Source: Brumimicrobium aurantiacum
GTDB taxonomy: Bacteria; Bacteroidota; Bacteroidia; Flavobacteriales_D; Crocinitomicaceae
Length of the DNA: 64,000 bases
Assembly (NCBI RefSeq): GCF_003402975.1
Contig: NZ_QURB01000002.1
Span: 101,051 to 165,050 of the forward strand
Direction of reading: 5' to 3'
In this document: positions 1 through 9,112 of the stretch, piece after piece
Layout: every line of letters begins with the position of its first letter
How positions within the stretch are numbered: position 1 is the stretch's first letter
Notes under the pieces: model-generated
The model's input: only the letters and a program-made list of their open reading frames with translations
What the model was told of the DNA's origin: nothing
Databases searched by the model: none
Made by a program: the position numbers and the translations under genes

Positions 1-533
1 GCACCTAAAACCATCATCCTATCATGTAGTTGACCTGCCGTTTCATTTTCTCCTATGGTCATGGTATCATGCTTTAAAATCTCTCCAGTGTCAATTTTTT
101 CATCAATAAAGAAGGTAGTAACACCTGTTTCGGTTTCTCCATTGATTACAGCCCAGTTGATTGGAGCTGCACCTCTATATTGTGGCAATAATGATCCATG
201 AAGGTTGAAAGTACCCATTGCCGGTATTTTCCAAACTATTTCAGGTAGCATTCTAAAGGCCACAACAATGAATAAATCAGCTTTGCATTGTTTTAACTCT
301 TCAATAAATGATTCGTCTTTTAAGGATGTTGGCTGTAAAACAGGTAAATCATTTGCGATCGCACATTCTTTTACGGCACTTCCTTTTAATTTTCTACCTC
401 TTCCTGCTGGTCGATCTGGTGCAGTTACAACAGCTTTGATATTGTATTCTTCCTTAATAAGCTTTTCTAAAATGGTTACAGCAAACTCAGGTGTCCCCAT
501 AAAAACGATATTCAAATCTTTCTTTTCTTTCAT
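1..533 (-). CDS. fmt: Methionyl-tRNA formyltransferase (3' part outside window)
   Basis: Formylates initiator Met-tRNA with 10-formyltetrahydrofolate in the cytoplasm before translation initiation. Reading the complement from the ATG at 533 gives MKEKKDLNIVFMGTPEFAV, then PDRPAGRGRKL, and about residue 110 the signature HGSLLPQYRGAAPINWA with the active-site histidine, followed by ETETGVTTFFIDEKIDTG. All of this is diagnostic of the formyltransferase domain. About 177 residues are inside the window against roughly 310 for the family, so the C-terminal OB-like domain lies beyond base 1. The ATG follows directly on the TAA of the upstream MATE gene with no spacer, so the two are probably co-translated. 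Confidence 0.95.
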   Translation of the reverse strand, partial: MKEKKDLNIVFMGTPEFAVTILEKLIKEEYNIKAVVTAPDRPAGRGRKLKGSAVKECAIANDLPVLQPTSLKDESFIEELKQCKADLFIVVAFRMLPEIVWKIPAMGTFNLHGSLLPQYRGAAPINWAVINGETETGVTTFFIDEKIDTGEILKHDTMTIGENETAGQLHDRMMVLG

Positions 534-1865
534 TTAGTACTCTTTTTTACGCCAATTAAATATAGACAAATATAATATTGATAATCCTCCTAAGGTTATG
601 AAATAGAGGTATTCTACAGTCCAAATGGCTGAAATACTCCATTCCCAAACTTTAATCGTGAAATAAGCATAAAGAATATAACCGATCATTGCTATTATTT
701 CAATAAGAAGTGTGATTCTCGTGTTTCCAGAACCATTGATGGCTTGAAAATAGGGGGTACATACTCCAAAAATAATGATGGAACCAAAAACGAGTCTTAA
801 AATATATGCACTGTCTTTGATATAAGCTTCTTCTGGATTAATGATTGAAATTAATGTTTCAGGATACAATAAGGCACCATGAAATATGGCCAACAGAAAA
901 ATTAATGTGAGGAACTGTATTCTTCGAATGATTTTAGGAATAATATAAGTTTCCTTATGGTCCATGTATTGCGCAATATAAGTTTTTGTGGTGGCTCCAA
1001 ACCCGAAGATTGGTACAAAGGCTAAAAAGTAAATTGCACGAATGTTTTGTGAAACAGTTAGATCATAGGTACTCATCTGTTCTATCCAGATGAAAAAAAC
1101 AGTCCAAGTAGCCAATGCGAAAAAGCCTTGGATTAATAAAGGAAGTCCTACTTGAAATAGATTTCTTAAACTCAAAAGTGTCACTTGGAATTTAGAGAAT
1201 ATACCGTAAATGTGTCTTTCTTTAGAAGTAAATAAGAAAATCAATAAAACCACAGTGGTTAATCCTTCTGATATCACAGAGGCAAGAGCGGCTCCTTCAA
1301 CTCCTAAGGGCTCAATATTCCAAAAACCAAATATGAGTAAATAATCAAGAATGATATTTGAAGCAGCAAAAAATGCAGTGCTGACCATGATTACCCATGT
1401 TTTTCCTGTGGCCATGAAAAAACTGTTTAAGGTGAGCATTAAAATTCCAACAAAGAATCCGTAAGATCGAATGGAAAGAAAGTCTATTTGCTCTTGGGCT
1501 AATATTTTGTTCTTGGAAAAATCCATCAGTAAATCACCAATGTTGAACTGGATGAACAAAAAGAAAACCATTGCAAAACATGTGATAACGAATAAAGCAG
1601 ATTGGAAAGTAGCGTTCAGCGCTTTTACTTTTGCTTGTCCTATTCTTCTGGCCATGATGATTTGTGCAGCGTCACCAAGACCTGTTAGTCCCATAAAGAG
1701 CGTAACATATATCAGTCCGGCATTTCCACTGGCGTCAAAGCTTATGGTGCTGTAACGACTCAAAAAAGAGGCGTCGGTAATCATTACGATAGATTGGATA
1801 AATGTTCCCAGCATCAGAGGTAATGCAACCTTTAGAATTTGTTTGTATGTAATGGATAATTGCAT
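534..1865 (-). CDS. MATE family efflux transporter (NorM/DinF-like)
   Basis: Inner-membrane multidrug or toxin exporter driven by a Na+ or H+ gradient. The 443 residues contain about twelve hydrophobic segments and open with LPLMLGTFIQSIVMITDASFL, the usual MATE start. GLGDAAQIIMARRIGQ lies near residue 62-77 and GVEGAALASVISEGLTT in the middle, matching the conserved loops of MATE repeats. Length is normal for the family. It is the first gene of a pair with fmt, its TAA touching the fmt ATG. Substrate cannot be read from sequence. Confidence 0.9.
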   Translation of the reverse strand: MQLSITYKQILKVALPLMLGTFIQSIVMITDASFLSRYSTISFDASGNAGLIYVTLFMGLTGLGDAAQIIMARRIGQAKVKALNATFQSALFVITCFAMVFFLFIQFNIGDLLMDFSKNKILAQEQIDFLSIRSYGFFVGILMLTLNSFFMATGKTWVIMVSTAFFAASNIILDYLLIFGFWNIEPLGVEGAALASVISEGLTTVVLLIFLFTSKERHIYGIFSKFQVTLLSLRNLFQVGLPLLIQGFFALATWTVFFIWIEQMSTYDLTVSQNIRAIYFLAFVPIFGFGATTKTYIAQYMDHKETYIIPKIIRRIQFLTLIFLLAIFHGALLYPETLISIINPEEAYIKDSAYILRLVFGSIIIFGVCTPYFQAINGSGNTRITLLIEIIAMIGYILYAYFTIKVWEWSISAIWTVEYLYFITLGGLSILYLSIFNWRKKEY

Positions 1866-1885
1866 GTGTACTTCTCAATGTCTGG

Positions 1886-1893
1886 CAAAAATA
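1886..1893 (-). promoter_or_regulatory. Candidate -7 box upstream of the MATE/fmt pair
   Basis: On the complement this reads TATTTTTG, matching the Bacteroidota -7 consensus TAnnTTTG, 20 nt upstream of the MATE ATG. No clear -33 TTG was seen at the expected distance, so this is a weak call. Confidence 0.35.
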
Positions 1894-1979
1894 ATCAATC
1901 GTTTTGTTGGACTATCGATTATTGTAAACAATAGTCTAAAATACTTTGATTTGGATTGGATAAATATGTGGTTTCATAA

Positions 1980-2008
1980 AAAAACCAGTACAAAATGCAC
2001 TGGTTTTT
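1980..2008 (-). terminator. Rho-independent terminator of the T9SS gene
   Basis: AAAAACCAGT (1980-1989) pairs perfectly with ACTGGTTTTT (1999-2008) around a 9-nt loop. It lies 21 bp beyond the stop of the minus-strand T9SS gene. Confidence 0.7.
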
Positions 2009-2029
2009 CCATCATCAATTTTATTGATC

Positions 2030-4102
2030 TTATTCTTTTACAATTTTTTCTTGTTTGAGTATTTCTTCATTTGAAATCAATTGGACTGTATAAACTCCTG
2101 TTGACAAAGGATCCATTGTGAAAAGATATTCATTTAATCCTTTTTTGGCTGGTAAGGTTTCTAATCTTTTGACTAATTGTCCATTTGAATTATAAATCTC
2201 TAAATAAACCGTTTGTGGTTCTTCAATAGTAAATTGAATTGCAGCAAAATCAGAAGTTGGGTTGGGGTAGATGCTCCCAGATGAGTTGGTATTTGGAGGG
2301 ATAATATAGTTTAAGGTGTCTATACAACCTCGTGCATCTCTAACAATACATTGAACAGTGTCATTTGTACATCCACCAATATATTGATTGTCTGAAGTGA
2401 AAGTTTCGTTGTTCCATGAGTATTCAAATGGTGCAACTCCACCTATTGTTGAAGCTTTTAAAGTTGTGTTACAAAGTTCGTAATTTTCAACTTCAAGTTT
2501 TACAACTAATCGGTTGGTGTCTGGACTATACAATTGTGTTAAGAATCCAGTGTTTCTATTGTTCACCATGACCATGTAACCAAATGAATAGATTTCTCCT
2601 GTATTGTATTTTCGTTGAAGTCCATAATAATCTCCCCATCTTTCATAGCTGCTACTTAAACGATTTACATAGTTTTCTCCTGCTTTGATTTCTAAAACCT
2701 CTGAATATTGTCGTTCATTATTACAATACACTGTTGAATTCCCAGGAAAGTCAGTAAAAGAAGAGTGGTTGAAAGCAATAATTACTTCGCGGTCACAAGC
2801 TTCATTTCCAGACCATGCAATATTAGGATAGCCAAAATCTTTCACTGGATCACCGATTATGTTTGCTGTAACAGAAGGACCGTTGTAAATGTTTGAAACT
2901 ACACCGTGATAAATCGCACTGAAACCTGTGTTTGGGTTAACGGTATTACTTACAAATTGAATTTCATCATCAATCAAAATTGCACCTAAAACTCGTGCAT
3001 CATTGGTTTGTAATCCGTTAGTTGCATCAGAAGTATCAGTGTCCTGTTGTCTAGCATTTGGGGGAACGCCATAAGGTGTATCAGCTTTTAAAGCAGAAAT
3101 ATTTAAACTGCCTTCTGCGATTTCAACCATAAAAATAGAATCGTTTTGTACATCAAAATTTCGGTTAGAAAGTAAATATTGAGTAGCCGTATTTCCATTT
3201 GCTCCAGTTACCAAGTGCAGATTTCTTAGGTAGTCACCATCATAAGTAATATTATCATATAACGAAGCTTGCATCGTTGTATCTCCAGAAAAAGCTTCAA
3301 ATTTATCCATTTCCCAAATGATTGAACCGTCAAAACCTGTTTGCCATGGTTCGTTAGGAATAATCAAATTTGCCGAGAAATAAATTTTGTCATGTGTAAC
3401 AGAAATTGTTGGAAAATCTGTCCATCTGTTGTTGTTTAATGGATTTCCTGGTAAATTATAAACATACCAAGGGTCACGTGGGTCGTTGGTCGAACTAAAA
3501 CACATGATAACTTCACTTGTAGAAGGTTCATTATCTTTAAGTAAAGCTAAAATAAAGCGATCCATTTCTGGGTCATAAGCAAGTTTGGGATCGTAGTAAT
3601 TACTTAATCCTAGTCCATCTACGAAGTGTCTTAAAGAAATGCTTTGATCTTCGAAAAGTGTGGTGTCAGTATTCATATCGTATGCCCAAACAGTGCTATT
3701 CATAGACAATAGAAGTACTCCATCATTAGAAACGGCTAAGGTATTATCACTTGGAATACCTCCATAAACAGGATATTGTGTTCCATTATACCATCTTTTT
3801 GGAACCATCGAATCACCAACAATTGGTTGTGCAGTTGACTTTAAAAATGAAGCTTGACCTACACCTTTATAATTTTTATAAAAGTTTTTACTTTTTTGCT
3901 TTTGTCTTAATAAATAAGATTTTGCGGATGTTCCTCCAGGTGAGGGCATTTCCAAATTATTGACTTTTTCTTGAAAAGGTCCTTGGCCTTTGAATTCAGA
4001 AATTGTATTTGATTTTTTGATGCTAAAGTTAGACTTGTTATAGTCCTGACTCCACAAAGAAATTGAAGTCAAAAAGGTAAAAATGAATACGGGTATTCGC
4101 AT
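2030..4102 (-). CDS. Secreted protein with T9SS type A sorting domain
   Basis: Unrecognised 690-residue exported protein. MRIPVFIFTFLTSISLWSQ is a Sec signal peptide. The body (about 90-570) has no catalytic motif I can name; it looks like a repetitive beta-rich domain. Residues about 545-600 (GGVAPFEYSWNNETF ... VRDARGCIDTLNY) resemble a SprB-type repeat found in Bacteroidota adhesins. The last ~80 residues, beginning SGSIYPNPTSDFAAIQF and ending TGVYTVQLISNEE...KQEKIVKE, form a typical type A T9SS sorting domain, so the protein should cross the outer membrane through the gliding/Por secreton and be released or anchored at the surface. A terminator follows at 1980-2008. Confidence 0.85.
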   Translation of the reverse strand: MRIPVFIFTFLTSISLWSQDYNKSNFSIKKSNTISEFKGQGPFQEKVNNLEMPSPGGTSAKSYLLRQKQKSKNFYKNYKGVGQASFLKSTAQPIVGDSMVPKRWYNGTQYPVYGGIPSDNTLAVSNDGVLLLSMNSTVWAYDMNTDTTLFEDQSISLRHFVDGLGLSNYYDPKLAYDPEMDRFILALLKDNEPSTSEVIMCFSSTNDPRDPWYVYNLPGNPLNNNRWTDFPTISVTHDKIYFSANLIIPNEPWQTGFDGSIIWEMDKFEAFSGDTTMQASLYDNITYDGDYLRNLHLVTGANGNTATQYLLSNRNFDVQNDSIFMVEIAEGSLNISALKADTPYGVPPNARQQDTDTSDATNGLQTNDARVLGAILIDDEIQFVSNTVNPNTGFSAIYHGVVSNIYNGPSVTANIIGDPVKDFGYPNIAWSGNEACDREVIIAFNHSSFTDFPGNSTVYCNNERQYSEVLEIKAGENYVNRLSSSYERWGDYYGLQRKYNTGEIYSFGYMVMVNNRNTGFLTQLYSPDTNRLVVKLEVENYELCNTTLKASTIGGVAPFEYSWNNETFTSDNQYIGGCTNDTVQCIVRDARGCIDTLNYIIPPNTNSSGSIYPNPTSDFAAIQFTIEEPQTVYLEIYNSNGQLVKRLETLPAKKGLNEYLFTMDPLSTGVYTVQLISNEEILKQEKIVKE

Positions 4103-4220
4103 TGTTTAAGAATTTTAAATAAAAGTACATAATTTTTTTTGATAAAAAAGAAGTCGAACCATTAAGCAAGCTTTTGTAAAAGGAATAACTTTCTTGAGTG
4201 GGTCTTTATTTTATCTAATT

Positions 4221-4805
4221 TTACATCCAGTTTGGAATTACTTCATTGGGATGAATTTCGACAACATCTCCGGGTTTCATATTGTCGATGGTGAAATTTC
4301 CTACAGAATACCGTACCAATCTTAATGTAGGAAAACCAACTGCGGCCGTCATTTTTCTCACTTGTCGATTTTTTCCTTCTTTGAGTGTTAAGGAGATCCA
4401 ACTGGTTGGAATTTCTTTTCTAAAACGGATAGGAACACTTCTTTCAGGCAAATCAGGTTCGTTTATTTTTTGGCATTTTGCTGTCGCAACTTGATGTTGT
4501 TTTCCATTGTGTTTTATCTTTATTTTGCCTTCACTTAATGCTTTACAAGCTGCTGGTGTGATGTCGTGATCCACTTGAACATAATATGTTTTAGTGAGTT
4601 TGTTTTTTGGGTCTAAAACTTTGTTTTTAAATTCATTATCGTTTGTGAGTAGAAGTAGTCCTTCACTTGTTTTGTCGAGTCGACCAATCGAATAAACATC
4701 TTTTGGGAAGTTATATAGATCACCTAAAAGACTAGCGTTTTCATCTCCTGTAAATTGGGAGAGCATATCGAAAGGTTTAAAAATAGCGAAGTAATATTTC
4801 TTCAT
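4221..4805 (-). CDS. rluE: Pseudouridine synthase, RsuA/RluE subfamily
   Basis: Isomerises a uridine to pseudouridine in rRNA; the RluE branch modifies 23S rRNA (U2457 in E. coli). The protein begins MKKYYFAIFKPFDMLSQFTG and carries SIGRLDKTSEGLLLLTND near residue 40-57, with the catalytic Asp in GRLD. LTKTYYVQV and LKEGKNRQVRKMTAAVGFPTLRLVR are the other two family motifs. There is no N-terminal S4 domain, which fits RluE rather than RsuA/RluB. I start at the ATG at 4805; two codons further upstream is a TTG in frame that gives no added homology. The exact target base is inferred from the family. Confidence 0.85.
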   Translation of the reverse strand: MKKYYFAIFKPFDMLSQFTGDENASLLGDLYNFPKDVYSIGRLDKTSEGLLLLTNDNEFKNKVLDPKNKLTKTYYVQVDHDITPAACKALSEGKIKIKHNGKQHQVATAKCQKINEPDLPERSVPIRFRKEIPTSWISLTLKEGKNRQVRKMTAAVGFPTLRLVRYSVGNFTIDNMKPGDVVEIHPNEVIPNWM

Positions 4806-4909
4806 GTTCAATGATTTTTTTCAAAAATGTATAGAATTATTCGAAAAATCAAAGATGAAGTACTGCTAGTGCATGATTCTTTTCTATTTTTAGCAAAAAA
4901 GATAAAAAA

Positions 4910-5683
4910 ATGGTTTTACAATTTTCAAAAGAAAACGGTGTTGCAACTTTAAAGTTTAACCGTCCAGATAAATACAATAGTTTTAATCAAGAATTAGCTT
5001 TTGCTGTTCAAAAGGCCCTAGATGACTGCGAACAAGATGATGCAGTTCGTGTAATTGTAATCACAGGTGAAGGAAAAGCATTTTGTGCAGGGCAAGATTT
5101 GGCAGAAGCAACAGATCCAAATGGGCCACCATTAAAGAAAATTGTAGGTGATCATTATAATCCAATTGTTTTAAAATTGCGTGCCATTGAAAAACCAATT
5201 ATTGCGGCAGTGAATGGAGTAGCAGCAGGTGCAGGAGCAAACTTAGCATTGGCTTGTGATATGGTGGTTGCAAAGAAATCGGCTACATTTATTCAAGCAT
5301 TTTCTGCAATTGGATTGATTCCAGATTCAGGTGGAACATACTTTTTACCGCGTTTAGTAGGGGCTCAAAAAGCACTTGCTTTAATGTTGTCTGGCGACAA
5401 AGTTCCGGCGGCTGAAGCAGAGGCGATGAATATGATTTATAAGGCAATTGAAGATGAAGAATTCGATGCTTATATCAATAAAATGACTGCTAAAATGGCG
5501 AAAATGCCAACGAAAGGATATGGTTTGACGAAGAAGGCAGTAAATGAGTCATTCAATAATACTTTGAAGGAACAACTTGAATTAGAAGAGAAGCTTCAAG
5601 CTATTGCTGGTTCAACGGAAGACTTTAAGGAAGGTACTCAAGCTTTTCTAGAAAAGCGCAAACCAGAATTCCAAGGGAAGTAA
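4910..5683 (+). CDS. paaG: Enoyl-CoA hydratase/isomerase family protein, PaaG-like
   Basis: Crotonase-fold enzyme acting on acyl-CoA thioesters. The 257 residues hold the oxyanion-hole segments AFCAGQDLAEA (about 60-70) and VNGVAAGAGANLALACDMVVA (about 101-121), then IGLIPDSGGTYFLPRLVGAQKA. The D in PDSGG, where hydratases have Glu, together with GQDL, is what PaaG isomerases (ring-1,2-epoxyphenylacetyl-CoA isomerase) show. It lies 39 bp upstream of a 3-hydroxyacyl-CoA dehydrogenase, so the pair could belong to phenylacetate breakdown or general beta-oxidation. No other paa genes are visible, so the paa assignment is by similarity only. Confidence 0.8.
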   Translation: MVLQFSKENGVATLKFNRPDKYNSFNQELAFAVQKALDDCEQDDAVRVIVITGEGKAFCAGQDLAEATDPNGPPLKKIVGDHYNPIVLKLRAIEKPIIAAVNGVAAGAGANLALACDMVVAKKSATFIQAFSAIGLIPDSGGTYFLPRLVGAQKALALMLSGDKVPAAEAEAMNMIYKAIEDEEFDAYINKMTAKMAKMPTKGYGLTKKAVNESFNNTLKEQLELEEKLQAIAGSTEDFKEGTQAFLEKRKPEFQGK

Positions 5684-5722
5684 AACAAAACTTATTTTAG
5701 AATAAAATCAAGAAATTAGAAT

Positions 5723-6886
5723 ATGAGTAAAATTAAAGTAGGTGTACTTGGTGCAGGAACAATGGGAGCTGGAATTGCTCAGGTTGCTGCACAATCGGGA
5801 CACAAAGTTGTTTTGGTGGATGTAAACCAAGAAGCGATCAATACTGCCAAAGAAAAGTTGCTTAAAATCATCGAACGTTTGATTGAAAAAGGGAAATGGA
5901 CGCAAGATTTTGGTGATGAAGTTTTCGGAAGAATCTTGTTTTCGAATGAGGTAGAAGATTTTAAAGGTGCTGGATTAATCATCGAAGCGATTGTTGAAAA
6001 TATTGACATTAAACATTCGGTTTTCTCTAAGTTGGAATCTATCGTTGATGAAGACTGTATCTTGGCGTCGAACACATCTTCACTTTCTATTGCTGCAATT
6101 GGTTCAATTTTGAAAAATCCTAGACGAGTAATTGGAATACACTTCTTTAATCCTGCGCCATTAATGCCGTTGGCAGAAATTATTCCAGCTGTTCAAACAA
6201 GTGATGAAGTAAAAGACCAAGCAAGACAAATTATTGATTCTTGGGAAAAAGTAACTGTATTGGCGAAAGACACTCCAGGATTCATCGTAAATCGTGTGGC
6301 AAGACCTTTTTATGGTGAGGCTTTGCGAATTTACGAAGAAGGAATTGCAGATTTTGCAACCATTGACTGGGCCATGAAAGAATTAGGTGGTTTTAGAATG
6401 GGACCATTTACTTTAATGGATTATATTGGAAATGATGTGAATTATACGGTGACTGAAACGGTATTTAAAGCCTTCTATTACGATCCACGTTATAAACCAT
6501 CATTTACACAAAAACGTCACTCTGAGGCCGGTTATTACGGACGTAAGTCGGGGAGAGGGTATTATGATTATAGCGAAAATGCAAAAGCAGTTGAACCAAA
6601 CAAGGATGAGGAATTAGGAAAAGAGATTTTAAACCGAATTTTGGTTATGTTAATTAATGAAGCTGCTGATGCTTTATTCTTAAATGTTGCATCAAAAGAA
6701 GATATCGATCTAGCAATGACCAAAGGTGTAAATTATCCGAAAGGGTTATTACGTTGGGCAGACGAAATAGGACTTGATAATGTACTTAATCAGTTAAAAG
6801 ACTTATTTGAAGAGTATGGTGAAGACCGTTATAGACCTAGTCCAATGTTGAAAAGAATGGTGAAGAAACAGCAAAATTTCTTCTAG
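5723..6886 (+). CDS. 3-hydroxyacyl-CoA dehydrogenase, NAD-dependent (PaaH/FadB-like)
   Basis: Oxidises 3-hydroxyacyl-CoA to 3-ketoacyl-CoA with NAD+. The N-terminal Rossmann fold starts VGVLGAGTMGAGIAQVAAQSGH; LASNTSSLSI and GIHFFNPAPLMPLAEII follow, the last containing the catalytic His. FIVNRVARPFYGEALR begins the first C-terminal dimerisation domain. At 387 residues it is about 100 longer than 3-hydroxybutyryl-CoA dehydrogenases because a second C-terminal domain repeat (about 290-375, VMLINEAADALFLNVASKEDIDLAMTKG) is present, as in PaaH-type enzymes. Cotranscription with the upstream paaG-like gene is likely; a strong terminator follows. Confidence 0.9.
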   Translation: MSKIKVGVLGAGTMGAGIAQVAAQSGHKVVLVDVNQEAINTAKEKLLKIIERLIEKGKWTQDFGDEVFGRILFSNEVEDFKGAGLIIEAIVENIDIKHSVFSKLESIVDEDCILASNTSSLSIAAIGSILKNPRRVIGIHFFNPAPLMPLAEIIPAVQTSDEVKDQARQIIDSWEKVTVLAKDTPGFIVNRVARPFYGEALRIYEEGIADFATIDWAMKELGGFRMGPFTLMDYIGNDVNYTVTETVFKAFYYDPRYKPSFTQKRHSEAGYYGRKSGRGYYDYSENAKAVEPNKDEELGKEILNRILVMLINEAADALFLNVASKEDIDLAMTKGVNYPKGLLRWADEIGLDNVLNQLKDLFEEYGEDRYRPSPMLKRMVKKQQNFF

Positions 6887-6914
6887 CTTAATTCATTGAC
6901 TGAAAATAAATTAA

Positions 6915-6952
6915 AACACCAGTTTAGCTCAGGCTAAACTGGTGTTTTTTTT
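6915..6952. terminator. Bidirectional terminator between convergent genes
   Basis: AACACCAGTTTAGC (6915-6928) pairs perfectly over 14 bp with 6933-6946 around a TCAG loop, followed by a T-run on the + strand and preceded by A-rich sequence for the - strand. It separates the dehydrogenase from the convergent TPR gene. Confidence 0.9.
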
Positions 6953-6964
6953 ATGTTTATAAAT

Positions 6965-8116
6965 CTAAATTTCCTTAAGTAATTCTTCAGCTTGTTTACT
7001 ATAGAATCCTTCTTGCTTCTTGATTTTAATTAATAAATTTTTAGCTGTAGATACTTTATTTTGTTCTAAATAGGCTCTTGCAGAAAACCATTCAGCTTCT
7101 TGTTTAAAATTTCCATATTGTAGTGAGTAAGATTGTTTAAGTAGCTTTAAAGCTTGATCAAATTCACCTAAATTAAAATAACAAAGTCCTCCATAAAAAT
7201 TAGCATTAACATCATCTGGATATGTTTCAATGATGTTTAAATAATGTTTTAAGGCCAATTTATAACGTCTGTTTTTAAAGTTATTAGAAGCAGTCGTTAA
7301 ATAATTGATATAAGTTATTTCATGTGACTTTGCTGAAGTAAATTTGTCTTCCTCTTCTTTTGAGGATTTACTCGCTGGAACTCCAATGTTTAAATCTGGC
7401 TTTTTAGTCATCGGACGATTTCTGTAAGCGCGATAATCAACGTTTTTAAGTCCCGCGATGTAAACCTCCTTCGCTGATTTATGAACCAAGTTTGAAGGAG
7501 AAGCATTAGGAATTTTACCAGATGATTGAATAGGGAGTTTTAATTGATGATCGTCTGTCAATTCAATTTGTTCTTTTTCTAGAACATCCTGTTCTAAATT
7601 TTGATCTACTGAAATGTTGGACTGTTTTGAGTTGTCAGATTTCTCTTGATTTACCATCAATTCTTTTGAAGTAATTTGCTTTTCTAATTGAATAGGAGAA
7701 AGTTGGTCAATAGTAGAAGACTTATTATTTGCTTGTGTACGTTCATTGGCTACAATTTGCGTTTCAACGGGTTTAGTTTCCACTGCTTTATTGCCTTGAT
7801 ATGTAAAGGCGATAATGGCTATCATTGCTGCAGAAAATAAAGCAAAACTTAAAGCCATTCCTTTCGAATTTCCTCCTTTTGTATTTTCATTGTGAACGAA
7901 TTGATCCATTTTTTGATCCAGATTTGACATTTCCTTAGAAGTCTTTCCAGATGTGCTTTTCCAACCTTCCATGGCATTTCGGTCAAATTCAGAATTGGCT
8001 AATTTGGAATCTAATTCGTGGGTAGTAGATTGACCAGATTTTAACGCATCAATATCTTGACGTGAAAGTGGCTTTTTCGGACCAAAAATTCTATTTAGTA
8101 TATTTAAAAAGATCAT
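6965..8116 (-). CDS. Membrane-anchored TPR protein linked to an ECF sigma factor
   Basis: 383-residue protein with a soluble N-terminal stretch (1-~90), one membrane segment (MALSFALFSAAMIAIIAFTY, about 94-113), a long low-complexity Gln/Lys/Glu linker, and C-terminal tetratricopeptide-like helices (about 270-383: NNFKNRRYKLALKHYLNIIETYPDD, NFYGGLCYFNLGEFDQALKLLKQ). Its start overlaps the end of the sigma-factor gene by 26 bp, so the two are translationally coupled. By position it could act as the regulator of that sigma factor, with N-terminal region in the cytoplasm and TPRs outside, but no zinc-binding anti-sigma motif is visible. Role is inferred from gene order only. Confidence 0.7.
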   Translation of the reverse strand: MIFLNILNRIFGPKKPLSRQDIDALKSGQSTTHELDSKLANSEFDRNAMEGWKSTSGKTSKEMSNLDQKMDQFVHNENTKGGNSKGMALSFALFSAAMIAIIAFTYQGNKAVETKPVETQIVANERTQANNKSSTIDQLSPIQLEKQITSKELMVNQEKSDNSKQSNISVDQNLEQDVLEKEQIELTDDHQLKLPIQSSGKIPNASPSNLVHKSAKEVYIAGLKNVDYRAYRNRPMTKKPDLNIGVPASKSSKEEEDKFTSAKSHEITYINYLTTASNNFKNRRYKLALKHYLNIIETYPDDVNANFYGGLCYFNLGEFDQALKLLKQSYSLQYGNFKQEAEWFSARAYLEQNKVSTAKNLLIKIKKQEGFYSKQAEELLKEI

Positions 8117-8666
8117 GTTCCTTGAGTTTAATTTTTAAATTACGCTTTCCATTTTGAATTGCGCTTTTGACTTTATTCAGCGTGATGTTGAGCTGATCAC
8201 TTACTTCCTTATAAGAAAGCTGTTTTAAATAAAAAAGACGGATGATAGTGTCTTGCGGAGGTTCAAGCGCATCTATAGCACTTTCTAATTCACTGAGCTT
8301 AATTTCCTGAATTTGTTTCTCTTTAACTTCATCAGTATATGCAACTTGCTCTTCATTCAATTCCGAATTGAAATCTTTCTTCTTTCTCAATTGCATCAAA
8401 CATTCATTTTTAGTCAGGATAAACAACCAAGACTTAAAGTATTTTACTTCGTGCTTTTGAATTTTATCACCTAATTTTATGAATATTTCCATTACCGTGT
8501 CTTCAGCATCACTTTTATTTTTGAGGTAATTGAGGCATGAACCCATTACCAGATGACCATAACGATTGTAAAGTTCACCAATGATTTTTTTATCTTGGTT
8601 GCTGCGAAATTCAGACAACAATTCATTGTCAGAATAATTTAAGAATTTCTTTCTAGTTCTGCTCAT
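8091..8666 (-). CDS. RNA polymerase sigma factor, ECF (sigma-70) family
   Basis: Directs RNA polymerase to a subset of promoters. 191 residues. Region 2 is seen at about 22-95: ELYNRYGHLVMGSCLNYLKN, KSDAEDTVMEIFIKLGDKI and VKYFKSWLFILTKNECLMQL. Region 4 is at about 125-180: ALEPPQDTIIRLFYLKQLSYKEVSDQLNIT LNKVKSAIQNGKRNLK, the helix-turn-helix that reads the -35 element. Downstream and overlapping is a membrane TPR protein. The gene faces away from the small-protein/dps pair, sharing a 216-bp divergent intergenic region. Confidence 0.9.
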   Translation of the reverse strand: MSRTRKKFLNYSDNELLSEFRSNQDKKIIGELYNRYGHLVMGSCLNYLKNKSDAEDTVMEIFIKLGDKIQKHEVKYFKSWLFILTKNECLMQLRKKKDFNSELNEEQVAYTDEVKEKQIQEIKLSELESAIDALEPPQDTIIRLFYLKQLSYKEVSDQLNITLNKVKSAIQNGKRNLKIKLKEHDLFKYTK

Positions 8667-8882
8667 CTATTTATTGAGATCAAAATATTCTAATTTTCCA
8701 TAAATATATTGCAATTATTTTATGTGCTGTTAAACAAAAACAGAATAAATGTGTTGTACAAGTAGCACTTTGATATAAATCGATGACATTTAATTTAAGT
8801 TTTTTTAATAGTTGAATTTGTAAAAAAATCGGACATTCTTGTTACATTTAGAAATATCAATGTTTTACTTAAAAAATTAACT

Positions 8883-9086
8883 ATGAACAAGAAAGAAGCG
8901 TTAGAGAAAGAAATCAATGAATTGACAAACAAATTACGTGATGAAAAACCTGCAGTTTATGAGCATTTAATGGAATCGCCTCAGACAATTCCAAATGATC
9001 AAGACGAAGAAAGTGATGATTTTATTAAGGCATTGAAAGAATACAAAGAACAACTCCTTAATTTGTTGGGAGATGACAATAAATAA
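8883..9086 (+). CDS. Small acidic protein of unknown function upstream of dps
   Basis: 67 residues, strongly charged and predicted helical (MNKKEALEKEINELTNKLRD ... FIKALKEYKEQLLNLLGDDN). I do not recognise a family. It lies 26 bp upstream of the Dps-like gene in the same direction, so the two are probably cotranscribed and may be stress-induced together. The ATG is preceded by an A-rich leader as usual for this genome; no other start is available in frame. Confidence 0.6.
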   Translation: MNKKEALEKEINELTNKLRDEKPAVYEHLMESPQTIPNDQDEESDDFIKALKEYKEQLLNLLGDDNK

Positions 9087-9112
9087 GAAATCAAAAAAGA
9101 AAAAAAGATAAA

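Noticed and set aside
205..537. 110-residue plus-strand open frame
   Set aside because: Antisense shadow of fmt, whose motifs read clearly on the minus strand.
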